Below, piece after piece: positions 42,491 to 50,189 of a stretch of DNA of 64,000 nt. This DNA is from Erythrobacter sp. HI0063 (GTDB lineage: Bacteria > Pseudomonadota > Alphaproteobacteria > Sphingomonadales > Sphingomonadaceae). The notes under the pieces are model-generated. The model worked only from the letters and a program-made list of their open reading frames with translations, did not search any database and had not been told where the DNA came from. The position numbers and the translations under genes were made by a program. Location of the stretch: the NCBI RefSeq assembly GCF_001635685.1, contig NZ_LWFF01000313.1, positions 36,110 to 100,109 of the forward strand. Reading direction: 5' to 3'. The first letter of the stretch is position 1. Every line of letters begins with the position of its first letter.

Positions 42491-45400
42491 GCATTCCTCC
42501 CCCGCCTCCCGGTTTCAAGCTCGATAGTCCTCCGCCGCCCGAACGAGGGCTGTTCGGAACAAAGAAGCGCAAGCCTACGGCGTCGGTGCCGCCTCCGCCG
42601 GAAGGGTTCGTTCTCGACGATCCTGTTGCGACCGATGGGGACACGGTTCGCGATGGCGACACGCGCGTGCGAATGCTCGGCGTCGATGCTCCCGAACTCA
42701 GCCAACCGGGTTATCTGCGCGATGGCTCGACGGTGCCGATCGGCAGGCAGGCGCAGGAACAGCTTCAGGACACGCTAGGCCGTGGCCCTGTCTCGCTCGG
42801 GCCTGTCGCGGGCCAGTCATGGGGTCGAACCGTGGCACCGCTCGATACCGGCGCGGGCGATGCTGGCCTTTCGGTGTTGCGTAGCGGCTATGGCCTCGCT
42901 GCGCCCGACTATCTCAAGGGAGACCCCGAACGCCTGAGCGGTTACGTGACGGCTGAGCGGCTGGCGCGCATGAACCGGCAGGGGATGCACGGCACGTTCG
43001 CACAGGACCCTGCGGACTATCGCAAAGATCCCGGTTACGTGGTGCCGCGCGAGACTGTGGCGCAATTCTTCGACACGCCCACTCCGGAAACGGGTCTTCC
43101 GCCTGAGAAAGAGCGCGAATATCTCGGCCTGCTGAAAACGGGGACGCTCGAGCAAATCAACGGCTTCCTGTCCGCGAACGGCTACGAGACGACGCGGCCC
43201 GAAGACCTAGCCGCATGGGTGGCGGAGCGAGACGCGGGCGGGGATGTGACTCCCTCGATTGGCTACGCGGCTGCACCGCCGATTATGATCGACGGCGGGG
43301 GCGAAGCGCTGGGCGCTGGCATTCGCAAATATGCCTCTGGCTTCCTTGCTGGTGGTCTGGATGAACTCGGGGCCGTGGTCGATACGCTGGGCGGGACGCC
43401 GGGACGGGAAAGCGTCTTCAACAGCGACCGACGCCTTGCGGATATCTGGGCGAACAATCAGCGCCAGAACGCCGCCACGCTGTCCTATGACCAGACGAAT
43501 TACCCGGTGGCTTCTACGCTTGGCGAATTGTCGGGCGGGCTCACTTCGGGCTTTGTCCTGCCATGGGGCGCGGGGGCTCGCACTGTTCCGCAAATGGCCA
43601 AGGTCGGCGCGGCATGGGGCGGGGCCGGTGGTTTCCTCAGCACTGACGGAACGGTCACGGATCGCCTGAAGGGTGCGGCCATCGGTGCCCCCATCGGTGC
43701 GATTGCAGAGCCTGCACTAGGCAAGGCGGTCGAGGCCCTTGCTCCGCTGGTGTCGCGTGGCGTCCGTGCCGTAACGGATCGCGGCGGCAATCTGACTGCT
43801 CGCGCGGCGGGCGATGCTTCTGCCGATATTCCCCCGCCCCCGGCTGGCTTCACGCTGGACCGGCCTTCGGGTGCTGGGCGTGCCGGTGATAGTGCCGATG
43901 GGTTCACCGCTGCCGATCTGGCAGGCCCGGCGGACGACATTCCCCCGCCGCCCGCTGGCTTCGTTCTCGATCCCCCCTCGTCGCAAGCGATGGCCAGCGA
44001 TCCGATGCCTTCGCTCTCGATGGCGTCACCTCCGCTCGGTTCGCCGCGCCGCCTGCTCGATCCCACCAGCCGGGCGCAGCTCATGTCCTCGGCGGCCAAT
44101 ATCCAGCCGCGCGATATGCTCCCTATGCCGTCGAACTTTGTCGATGGTGTGGAGGAAGCGGCTGGGATTGCTGCGGGGCGCTACGTCGATGCAAAGCCGG
44201 TGAGCGAGACGGGCTCTCTCACGCGAAGCTCTGTCCGCAATTGGCGAGGGGAAGACGTTCCGAAGGTCGGGCCGCTCGATCTGGTGGGTTATGTTCGCTC
44301 CCTTGGCGGGCTGCGCGATCAGGGCGGAGAGTTGGCGAGCATGGGAATCACCTCGAACGCCGCGCGCCGTGGGCTCGACTTCGTGGGGCAAGAAACGCGG
44401 TTCGGCCCCCTGCTCGATCCTGAAGGCATGACGTTCGACGACGCGGCGCTGTCGGCGTGGGAAGCCGGTTATTTTCCGGGTGAAGATCGCCCCGATGTGG
44501 CCACCTTCCTTGAAGCCCTTGGCGAAACCTACAACGGCGGGTCCGGCAGGCTCTTTCGGCCCGATGATTTCGCAGAGCTGGACGCCTTCGACAATCTCCG
44601 TGCCGAACGTATCGGGCTGGAGGAACAGCTAAGCGATGGCGGGCGGGTCTTTACCGATCGTTCGCAACCTGCCGACGCGATGCCGTTCCCGCCTGTCCAG
44701 GCCTACGAGGAATGGCCAGCCGATGCCGTCCAGCGTGCCGGGAACATCAATCTCGACCGGTTGGAAAGCCCGCAGGATATTCGCCGCGCTCTCGCCGTCA
44801 CAGAGCGGGAGGTAGGCTTCGACGCCGCCAAGCGGGGCCGGATCACCCAAGCGGAGACCGAACGACTTGCGGCCGATCTCAACATGACGCCGGAACAGCT
44901 CCTATCCCGTCGCCAAGGGCAAGCTTTCAATGCGGAAGAGGCGCTTGCCGCGCGCCAGATACTCGCCAAATCCGGCAATGAGTTGGTGAACGCGGCTCGG
45001 ACGATCCAGCGAATGGACGATCCGGGCGAGGAGGCGCTTGCCGAGTTCCGCCGGAAGTGGATGCGCCACGCTGCGATTCAGGAACAGGTCGCGGGCATGA
45101 CGGCTGAGGCTGGCCGGGCGCTACAGCAATTCAAGCAATCCGCCAGCGCTCGAGCTCTACGCTCCGATGTTCTGAACGCGCTCGTTCGTGCCGGTGGCGG
45201 CAAGAAAGGATTGAAGGACGCCGCCGATACGATCCTAGAGGCGATCGAATTGGGGCCGGGCAAGTTCAACGCCTTTGCCGCCAAGGCCGCTAAGCCGAAA
45301 TGGCGCCAGAAGATCGGGGAGTTGTATATCAATTTCCTCCTCTCCAATCCGCCAACCCATATCGTCAACATGGTCTCAAACAGCGTAACGGCCATGCTTC

Positions 45401-47421
45401 AGGTCCCTGAGTATGCGACCGGGGCGGCAATCGGGGCCGTGCGTAGCGCCGTAGGGCGCGACAATGCGAAAGAGCGCATTCTTGCGAGCGAAGTGGGGGC
45501 GAGGGCAATCGGCCTGCTACAGGGCACGAAAGAGGGTGTCCGCCTGTTCGCCCGCGCGCTCAAGAGTGGGGATGCCGACGACTTCGTTAGCAAGGTTGAG
45601 GGCGACGAGTTCAAGGCCATCGAGGGTTTGAAGGGCGAGATTATCCGCGTGCCTACCCGGCTGCTTACGGCTGAGGATCAGCTATTCAAAGGCATTGCCC
45701 GGCGCATGGAATTGAACGCACTGGCCACGCGTCAGGCTTCGCGCGAAGGCTTGCGGGGCGATGCTGCTGCGGAGCGTATTGCAGAGCTTGTGAGCGATCC
45801 CCCGGACGCGATGCTTGAGCGCGCCATGGAATATGGCCGCTATCTGACTTTCCAAAACAAGCTGGGCGAAATCGGTTCGTCGGTTTCCCGGATCGCCTCG
45901 AACAACATCGCGGCGAAGGTGGTTATTCCGTTTGTGCGAACACCGATCAATCTGATGAAGTTCGCAACAGAGCGCTCTATTGCGGCTCCTTTGCTTGGCG
46001 AATGGCGCGCCGATTTCCGGGCCGGTGGCGAGCGTCGGGATATGGCGCTTGCTCGCGTCATGCTCGGTTCGGGCTTGGCTGCGGTGATGTATGAAGCGGC
46101 GCTGGATGGCCGAATCACAGGCGGACGGCCACCAGATGCGAACAAGGCCAAACTGCTCTATGCGGACGGCTGGCAACCCTACTCGATCAAGATCGGCGAC
46201 CGCTATGTGAGCTATTCCCGCCTCGATCCTCTCTCGACCACCATCGGTGTTGCGGCGGATATGGCAACGCTTCCGGAAGGCCTGAGCGAGCGCCAGCAAG
46301 ACGATAAGGCCACCATGCTGACCGCCTCGATCATGTCCAACCTTGCTAGCAAGACTTGGCTTTCCGGAATGTCCGATTTCGTTCAAGCGCTGAGCGATCC
46401 GGGCCGCTATGCCGGAAACTGGATCGAGCGAGTGGCCAGTTCGTTCGCTGTGCCGGCTGGTGTGGCGGGCGTGGCGCGTGCGATCGATCCCGTTGCTCGC
46501 AAGCGCGAAAGCGTCGGCGAAGCAATACAGGCGCGCGTGCCGGGCATGACGGATGAACTGATGCCTCGCCGCGATGTGTTCGGCGAAGTGGTGGGGACGG
46601 ACAGCCTCGGACCGGATTTCCTCTCGCCGTTCTGGCAATCGCAGGCGAGGAACGATCCTGTCGTTGCGGAAATGCTGCGTATCGGGAAGTCGGTCAACGC
46701 GCCGGGCAAGCAATACAACGAAGACGGCGAAAAGGTCGATTACACGCCTGAGGAATATGATCGCTATTCCGAAATAGCGGGGCGGCTTACCTACAATAGC
46801 CTCCTCGGGCTAATCGCGAGCGACCAATATCAGCGGCTCGACGATGGCGGGAAAAGCAAGGCTGCAAAGAAAGCGATCACGGCGGCGCGCAAGGCGGCGC
46901 GGGGCGTGCTGGACGACATGACCTATGCGCTCCCGGCTCGCGGTGCGTCGGGCTCGCTGCCATCGTTCAACCAGCCGTCGCCGTCTCGGAGTGGACCCTC
47001 CATCTCGGATGACATTCCTCCCCCTCCGCCCGGTTTCACGGTCGAAGGCGAAAGCGCGGGCGTGAACGTCTTCCGGGATCTTCAACAGGCCATCCCCGGC
47101 GTCCGGATTACCTCGGGCTATCGCTCTCCGGAATATCAGGCCGATATGAGGCGGCGTGGCTATCGACCGGCGGCGAACAGTCGGCACCTCGACGGCGGGG
47201 CGCTCGATCTAGCCCCACCGCCCGGCAAGTCGATGTCTTGGCTCGGGGCGCGGGTGCGCGAAGCCTATCCAGACGCGAAGGTGCTCAACGAAGGCGATCA
47301 CATCCACGCGGAATTTCCGGGCTACTACGGCGCCCCGGTCCTCGGCGGTGCGCGTTCGGCTGGTCTCACTAATCCGAATGCTGGCATTCCTCCCCCTCCG
47401 CCTGGCTTCATATTGGACTGA
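42487..47421 (+). CDS. giant multidomain ejection-type protein: SNase-like nuclease, helical core, M15-like peptidase
   Basis: A 1644-residue protein from a GTG overlapping the previous stop. Residues about 45-175 form a staphylococcal-nuclease-like domain (ATDGDTVRDGDTRVRMLGVD then APE, with Arg62 and Glu70 in the catalytic places, and a GRT...VLRSGYGLA end). Residues about 700-1480 are a long helical region containing FLLSNPPTHIVNMVSNSVTA, a motif of large phage ejection proteins. Residues about 1526-1615 form an M15/D-Ala-D-Ala peptidase-like domain (ITSGYRSPEY, SRHLDGGALDL, GDHIHAEF). Six PPPPxGFxLD-type motifs lie at domain borders (about residues 3, 34, 447, 484, 1509 and the C-terminus). 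It probably enters the cell envelope and DNA compartment with the genome; that role is inferred. Confidence 0.82.
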   Translation: MSIPPPPPGFKLDSPPPPERGLFGTKKRKPTASVPPPPEGFVLDDPVATDGDTVRDGDTRVRMLGVDAPELSQPGYLRDGSTVPIGRQAQEQLQDTLGRGPVSLGPVAGQSWGRTVAPLDTGAGDAGLSVLRSGYGLAAPDYLKGDPERLSGYVTAERLARMNRQGMHGTFAQDPADYRKDPGYVVPRETVAQFFDTPTPETGLPPEKEREYLGLLKTGTLEQINGFLSANGYETTRPEDLAAWVAERDAGGDVTPSIGYAAAPPIMIDGGGEALGAGIRKYASGFLAGGLDELGAVVDTLGGTPGRESVFNSDRRLADIWANNQRQNAATLSYDQTNYPVASTLGELSGGLTSGFVLPWGAGARTVPQMAKVGAAWGGAGGFLSTDGTVTDRLKGAAIGAPIGAIAEPALGKAVEALAPLVSRGVRAVTDRGGNLTARAAGDASADIPPPPAGFTLDRPSGAGRAGDSADGFTAADLAGPADDIPPPPAGFVLDPPSSQAMASDPMPSLSMASPPLGSPRRLLDPTSRAQLMSSAANIQPRDMLPMPSNFVDGVEEAAGIAAGRYVDAKPVSETGSLTRSSVRNWRGEDVPKVGPLDLVGYVRSLGGLRDQGGELASMGITSNAARRGLDFVGQETRFGPLLDPEGMTFDDAALSAWEAGYFPGEDRPDVATFLEALGETYNGGSGRLFRPDDFAELDAFDNLRAERIGLEEQLSDGGRVFTDRSQPADAMPFPPVQAYEEWPADAVQRAGNINLDRLESPQDIRRALAVTEREVGFDAAKRGRITQAETERLAADLNMTPEQLLSRRQGQAFNAEEALAARQILAKSGNELVNAARTIQRMDDPGEEALAEFRRKWMRHAAIQEQVAGMTAEAGRALQQFKQSASARALRSDVLNALVRAGGGKKGLKDAADTILEAIELGPGKFNAFAAKAAKPKWRQKIGELYINFLLSNPPTHIVNMVSNSVTAMLQVPEYATGAAIGAVRSAVGRDNAKERILASEVGARAIGLLQGTKEGVRLFARALKSGDADDFVSKVEGDEFKAIEGLKGEIIRVPTRLLTAEDQLFKGIARRMELNALATRQASREGLRGDAAAERIAELVSDPPDAMLERAMEYGRYLTFQNKLGEIGSSVSRIASNNIAAKVVIPFVRTPINLMKFATERSIAAPLLGEWRADFRAGGERRDMALARVMLGSGLAAVMYEAALDGRITGGRPPDANKAKLLYADGWQPYSIKIGDRYVSYSRLDPLSTTIGVAADMATLPEGLSERQQDDKATMLTASIMSNLASKTWLSGMSDFVQALSDPGRYAGNWIERVASSFAVPAGVAGVARAIDPVARKRESVGEAIQARVPGMTDELMPRRDVFGEVVGTDSLGPDFLSPFWQSQARNDPVVAEMLRIGKSVNAPGKQYNEDGEKVDYTPEEYDRYSEIAGRLTYNSLLGLIASDQYQRLDDGGKSKAAKKAITAARKAARGVLDDMTYALPARGASGSLPSFNQPSPSRSGPSISDDIPPPPPGFTVEGESAGVNVFRDLQQAIPGVRITSGYRSPEYQADMRRRGYRPAANSRHLDGGALDLAPPPGKSMSWLGARVREAYPDAKVLNEGDHIHAEFPGYYGAPVLGGARSAGLTNPNAGIPPPPPGFILD

Positions 47422-47423
47422 GC

Positions 47424-47864
47424 ATGGCGAAGAAACCTGCAACAATAGGCCGGAAACAGGATGGCACGTTCAAGCCCGGCCAATCCGGCAACCCCGCTGG
47501 CAGGCCCGTAGGCGCCCGGCACGCTACGACTCTGGCGGTAGAGGCGCTGCTAGAGGGGGAGCATGAGAAGTTGACGCGGACAGCCATCGATAAGGCTCTG
47601 GAAGGCGACACTACGGCGCTACGTCTCTGCCTTGATCGGATCGCACCGGCCCGGAAGGACAGCCCGGTCACATTCGCCCTGCCAAAGGTGGAAAGCGCTC
47701 AGGATGCGGTGGCGGCTTCGTCGGCGCTTCTCTCGGCGGTGGCATCGGGTGAAGTCACCCCGGACGAGGGTGGGCGCGTGATGGCGCTTCTTTCGGCCCA
47801 TAAGGTTCTGGCGACCGTTTCCGATCTCGAACTTCGCATCATGGAACTGGAGGCCAAGACATGA
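47424..47864 (+). CDS. DUF5681-domain protein
   Basis: A 146-residue protein. The N-terminus GTFKPGQSGNPAGRPVGARH is the DUF5681 signature (FxPGxSGNPxGRP), a family frequently encoded beside phage terminase genes, so it may be a small-terminase-like or DNA-recognition protein. The rest is helical (VMALLSAHKVLATVSDLELRI). No large terminase follows. It starts two bases after the giant gene and overlaps the next gene by four bases. Confidence 0.8.
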   Translation: MAKKPATIGRKQDGTFKPGQSGNPAGRPVGARHATTLAVEALLEGEHEKLTRTAIDKALEGDTTALRLCLDRIAPARKDSPVTFALPKVESAQDAVAASSALLSAVASGEVTPDEGGRVMALLSAHKVLATVSDLELRIMELEAKT

Positions 47865-48085
47865 GGACATTGATTAAGCGAATTGAAGCGCTGGAGGCCC
47901 GGAAGGGTGAGAACATCGCGAGCGATCCCGCAATTCGCCAATGGCTTGGGATCGAATTGACAGAGGCGGAACGGGCCGAACTGGCAGCGCGCCCTCCGGT
48001 CAAGCCAATGACGGAACAGGAAGCGAGGGAGTTTGATGCATGGTGGCACAACGACAACCGGGGGCCGTATCCGTGCGCGGCCTGA
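47861..48085 (+). CDS. tiny coiled-coil protein 1 (RxLxxRIEALEAR family)
   Basis: A 74-residue protein beginning MRTLIKRIEALEARKGE, followed by an acidic helix (WLGIELTEAERAELAAR). Its N-terminus is shared with the next two genes. ATGA overlap with the DUF5681 gene. Its 3' end overlaps the next gene by 13 bases. Function unknown. Confidence 0.65.
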   Translation: MRTLIKRIEALEARKGENIASDPAIRQWLGIELTEAERAELAARPPVKPMTEQEAREFDAWWHNDNRGPYPCAA

Positions 48086-48270
48086 GTGAACGAGTGGCAG
48101 CGCTGGAGGCAAGGCAGCGCGGCGGGTCGTCGTGGCTTACGATTATTCAGCGCGCGGGCCAGACCGAAGAACAGGCGACGGCAGCGTATGAGGCAACGCA
48201 TGGTCCGATTGGCGAGGCCAGCCGCGTTCTTCGGATTGTGATCCGCAAGCCGGGGTGCGTTCATGCATAG
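48073..48270 (+). CDS. tiny coiled-coil protein 2
   Basis: A 65-residue protein. I set the start at the GTG at 48073 because it gives (M)RGLSERVAALEARQRG, aligned with the starts of both neighbours, and GGGGG lies upstream; an ATG at 48040 is possible. The remainder (SSWLTIIQRAGQTEEQATAA) resembles the Trp-Leu-Thr-Ile strand and helix of small prophage proteins. It overlaps the third copy by eight bases. Confidence 0.62.
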   Translation: MRGLSERVAALEARQRGGSSWLTIIQRAGQTEEQATAAYEATHGPIGEASRVLRIVIRKPGCVHA

Positions 48271-48454
48271 GCTGGTGGCGAGAGTGGAGGCGCTGGAGCG
48301 CAGGCAACCCGGTTCCAATCGGCGTCCGGTGCTACTCGTCTCTCCGAGCGATGACGCCCAAGCAAAGCTGGCCGAATGGCAAAGCAGACACGGCCCCTGC
48401 GATTCGGAACCCCTGTTCGTGTATCTGGTGGGGGTAAAGCCAAGCAGGGCCTAA
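48263..48454 (+). CDS. tiny coiled-coil protein 3
   Basis: A 63-residue protein beginning MHRLVARVEALERRQPGSNR, again matching the two preceding genes, then a distinct tail (RPVLLVSPSDDAQAKLAEWQ). It is the last gene of the late operon; the remaining 155 bases to tRNA-Thr hold only a short repeat. Function unknown. Confidence 0.62.
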   Translation: MHRLVARVEALERRQPGSNRRPVLLVSPSDDAQAKLAEWQSRHGPCDSEPLFVYLVGVKPSRA

Positions 48455-48455
48455 C

Positions 48456-48478
48456 GTCCCTATTGTCCCTATTGTCCC
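48456..48478. repeat. 9-bp tandem repeat at the right end of the element
   Basis: GTCCCTATT occurs twice in tandem (48456-48464 and 48465-48473), then GTCCC. It lies just after the last stop and before tRNA-Thr, so it could be an integrase arm site, but that is untested. Confidence 0.6.
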
Positions 48479-48609
48479 CGGTATGCCGAGCCCAAACGAG
48501 CACCATGGGATCCGTGAAAATGCGGTCAGAAAGTCCGTGTCCGTCCACCCCTGTTTTCCATGCTGGTTTCATGGATCGCGAGAACGACGGTGCTAAGTTA
48601 TTGAAATTG

Positions 48610-48684
48610 TGGTGCTGCTGGGGAGGATTGAACTCCCGGCCTCACCCTTACCAAGGGTGCGCTCTACCACTGAGCTACAGCAGC
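48610..48684 (-). tRNA. tRNA-Thr(GGU)
   Basis: A complete cloverleaf on the minus strand: acceptor GCTGCTG/CAGCAGC, D-arm TAGCTCAGTGGTAGAGC, anticodon stem CACCC/GGGTG with loop TTGGTAA (anticodon GGT), T-arm GGAGTTCAATCCTCC, encoded CCA. It marks the right edge of the element. Confidence 0.96.
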
Positions 48685-48796
48685 GTCCGGGCCGCCGGGA
48701 AATTTACCCGGTGGCGAGGCGCGCGCTATTGGCAGTTGGCCCGCCAAAGTCAAGCCGCGCTTGCGATTTCGAGGCTTAACCGCAAAAGGTTGCGCA

Positions 48797-48961
48797 ATGA
48801 CGAAGGGCAAGACCACCGGCGGAGACTCCGCGACCCGCGAAGAGCGGCTCGCCGCGAAACTGCGTGAAAACCTCAGGCGGCGCAAATCGCAGGCGCGCGC
48901 GATCGGAGACGATACGCGCGAATCGGACCCTTCGCTTTCCAAAACCGAGGGCGAACGCTAA
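48797..48961 (+). CDS. small conserved hypothetical protein
   Basis: A 54-residue, highly charged protein ([20 protein letters not shown] then [15 protein letters not shown]) with no Cys or hydrophobic segment, probably a disordered or single-helix protein. The codon pattern fits the core genome. It lies 44 bases upstream of gpmA on the same strand. Function unknown; a DNA- or RNA-binding role is only suggested by charge. Confidence 0.6.
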   Translation: MTKGKTTGGDSATREERLAAKLRENLRRRKSQARAIGDDTRESDPSLSKTEGER

Positions 48962-49005
48962 CGAGCGGCGCTCACGCGTTCTTCGCAGATACCCAGGACA
49001 AGCTG

Positions 49006-49695
49006 ATGACCAAACTGATCCTCGTGCGCCATGGCCAGAGCGAGTGGAATCTCGCCAATCGCTTCACCGGCTGGTGGGATGTCGGCCTGACCGAAAAAGG
49101 CGTCGCCGAAGCGAAGGCTGCGGGCGAGCTGCTGCGCGACAAGGGCGTGCTGCCGACGGTCTCTTTCACCTCGCTCCAGACCCGCGCGATCAAGACGCTG
49201 AACCTGGCGCTGGAGGCGTGCGACCGGCTGTGGATCCCGGTGACCAAGGACTGGCACCTTAACGAGCGCCATTATGGCGGCCTCACCGGGCTCGACAAAC
49301 AGGAAACGCGGGAAAAGCATGGCGACGAGCAGGTGCATATCTGGCGCCGCAGCTTCGACGTGCCGCCGCCCGCGATCGACAAGGGCAGCGAATACGATCT
49401 GTCGGGCGATCCGCGCTATGCCGGCATCCCGGTGCCCGCGACCGAGAGCCTGAAGCTCACCATCGAGCGCGTCCTGCCCTATTGGGAAAGCGCGATTTTG
49501 CCGCAATTGTCGGCGGGCGAGACGGTGATCATTTCCGCTCACGGCAATTCCCTGCGAGCGCTGGTCAAGCACCTGTCGGGCATCTCGGACGAGGAAATCA
49601 CCGGCCTGGAAATCCCGACTGGCCAGCCGATCGTCTACGAATTCGGCGACGATCTGCGCCCCTCGGGCGAGCGCTATTATCTCAAGGATGCCTGA
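49006..49695 (+). CDS. gpmA: 2,3-bisphosphoglycerate-dependent phosphoglycerate mutase
   Basis: A 229-residue glycolytic enzyme interconverting 3- and 2-phosphoglycerate. [20 protein letters not shown] has the catalytic RHG, followed by [14 protein letters not shown] and the second His in [15 protein letters not shown]. Length and motifs are standard. purE begins one base after its stop. Confidence 0.96.
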   Translation: MTKLILVRHGQSEWNLANRFTGWWDVGLTEKGVAEAKAAGELLRDKGVLPTVSFTSLQTRAIKTLNLALEACDRLWIPVTKDWHLNERHYGGLTGLDKQETREKHGDEQVHIWRRSFDVPPPAIDKGSEYDLSGDPRYAGIPVPATESLKLTIERVLPYWESAILPQLSAGETVIISAHGNSLRALVKHLSGISDEEITGLEIPTGQPIVYEFGDDLRPSGERYYLKDA

Positions 49696-49696
49696 A

Positions 49697-50185
49697 ATGA
49701 GCGCTGCGGGTAAAATCGCTATCGTGATGGGCAGCCAGTCCGACTGGCCGACCATGCGATGCGCCGCCCAAGTTCTGGACGAGCTTGCGGTCGAAACCGA
49801 TATCCGCATCGTCTCTGCCCATCGCACGCCCGATCGCATGGTCGAGTTTGCGCGCGCGGCGGAAGGCGAGGGGATCGCGGTGATCATCGCGGGCGCAGGC
49901 GGCGCCGCGCATCTGCCGGGCATGATCGCGGCGATGACGCATCTGCCCGTGCTGGGCGTGCCGGTGAAATCCAAGGCGTTGAGCGGGCAGGACAGCCTGC
50001 TTTCGATCGTCCAGATGCCGGCCGGGGTGCCAGTCGGCACGCTGGCCATCGGCGAGGCGGGCGCGACCAATGCGGGCCTTCTGGCCGCGGCGATCCTGGC
50101 CGGGAGCGATGCCGCGCTGGCCGATCGCCTGAAGGCATGGCGCCAGGCACGCAGCGATGCCGTTGCGGAACGGCCCGAAGGGTAA
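49697..50185 (+). CDS. purE: N5-carboxyaminoimidazole ribonucleotide mutase
   Basis: A 162-residue enzyme of purine synthesis. [12 protein letters not shown] and [10 protein letters not shown] are the PurE motifs, with [11 protein letters not shown] further on. The ATG at 49697 has AAGGA eight bases upstream; an ATG at 49688 inside gpmA would add three residues. It is co-encoded with purK five bases downstream, which supplies its substrate. Confidence 0.96.
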   Translation: MSAAGKIAIVMGSQSDWPTMRCAAQVLDELAVETDIRIVSAHRTPDRMVEFARAAEGEGIAVIIAGAGGAAHLPGMIAAMTHLPVLGVPVKSKALSGQDSLLSIVQMPAGVPVGTLAIGEAGATNAGLLAAAILAGSDAALADRLKAWRQARSDAVAERPEG

Positions 50186-50189
50186 TCCG

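Larger units (their letters stand above)
30736..48609. mobile_element. integrated phage-satellite-like or remnant prophage element between two tRNA genes
   Basis: About 17.9 kb between tRNA-Leu(UAA) and tRNA-Thr(GGT). It contains a tyrosine integrase facing tRNA-Leu, a RHH regulator divergent from an AlpA-like regulator, a PrimPol primase, an origin-like repeat cluster, small lysis- or membrane-type genes, and a phage ejection-type operon ending in DUF5681. Flanking genes are housekeeping. I found no capsid, portal, tail or large-terminase gene. Boundaries are inferred: no convincing attL/attR direct repeat was found, so the exact ends and the integration site are uncertain. Confidence 0.78.

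Noticed and set aside
30735..48609. Possible attachment repeat TA(C/T)TGAAATT(A/G)T next to tRNA-Leu and tRNA-Thr
   Set aside because: Only ten of twelve bases match, it lies outside both tRNA genes, and such AT-rich matches can occur by chance.
30736..48609. Complete inducible prophage
   Set aside because: I find no capsid, portal, tail or large-terminase gene, so the element cannot form particles alone.
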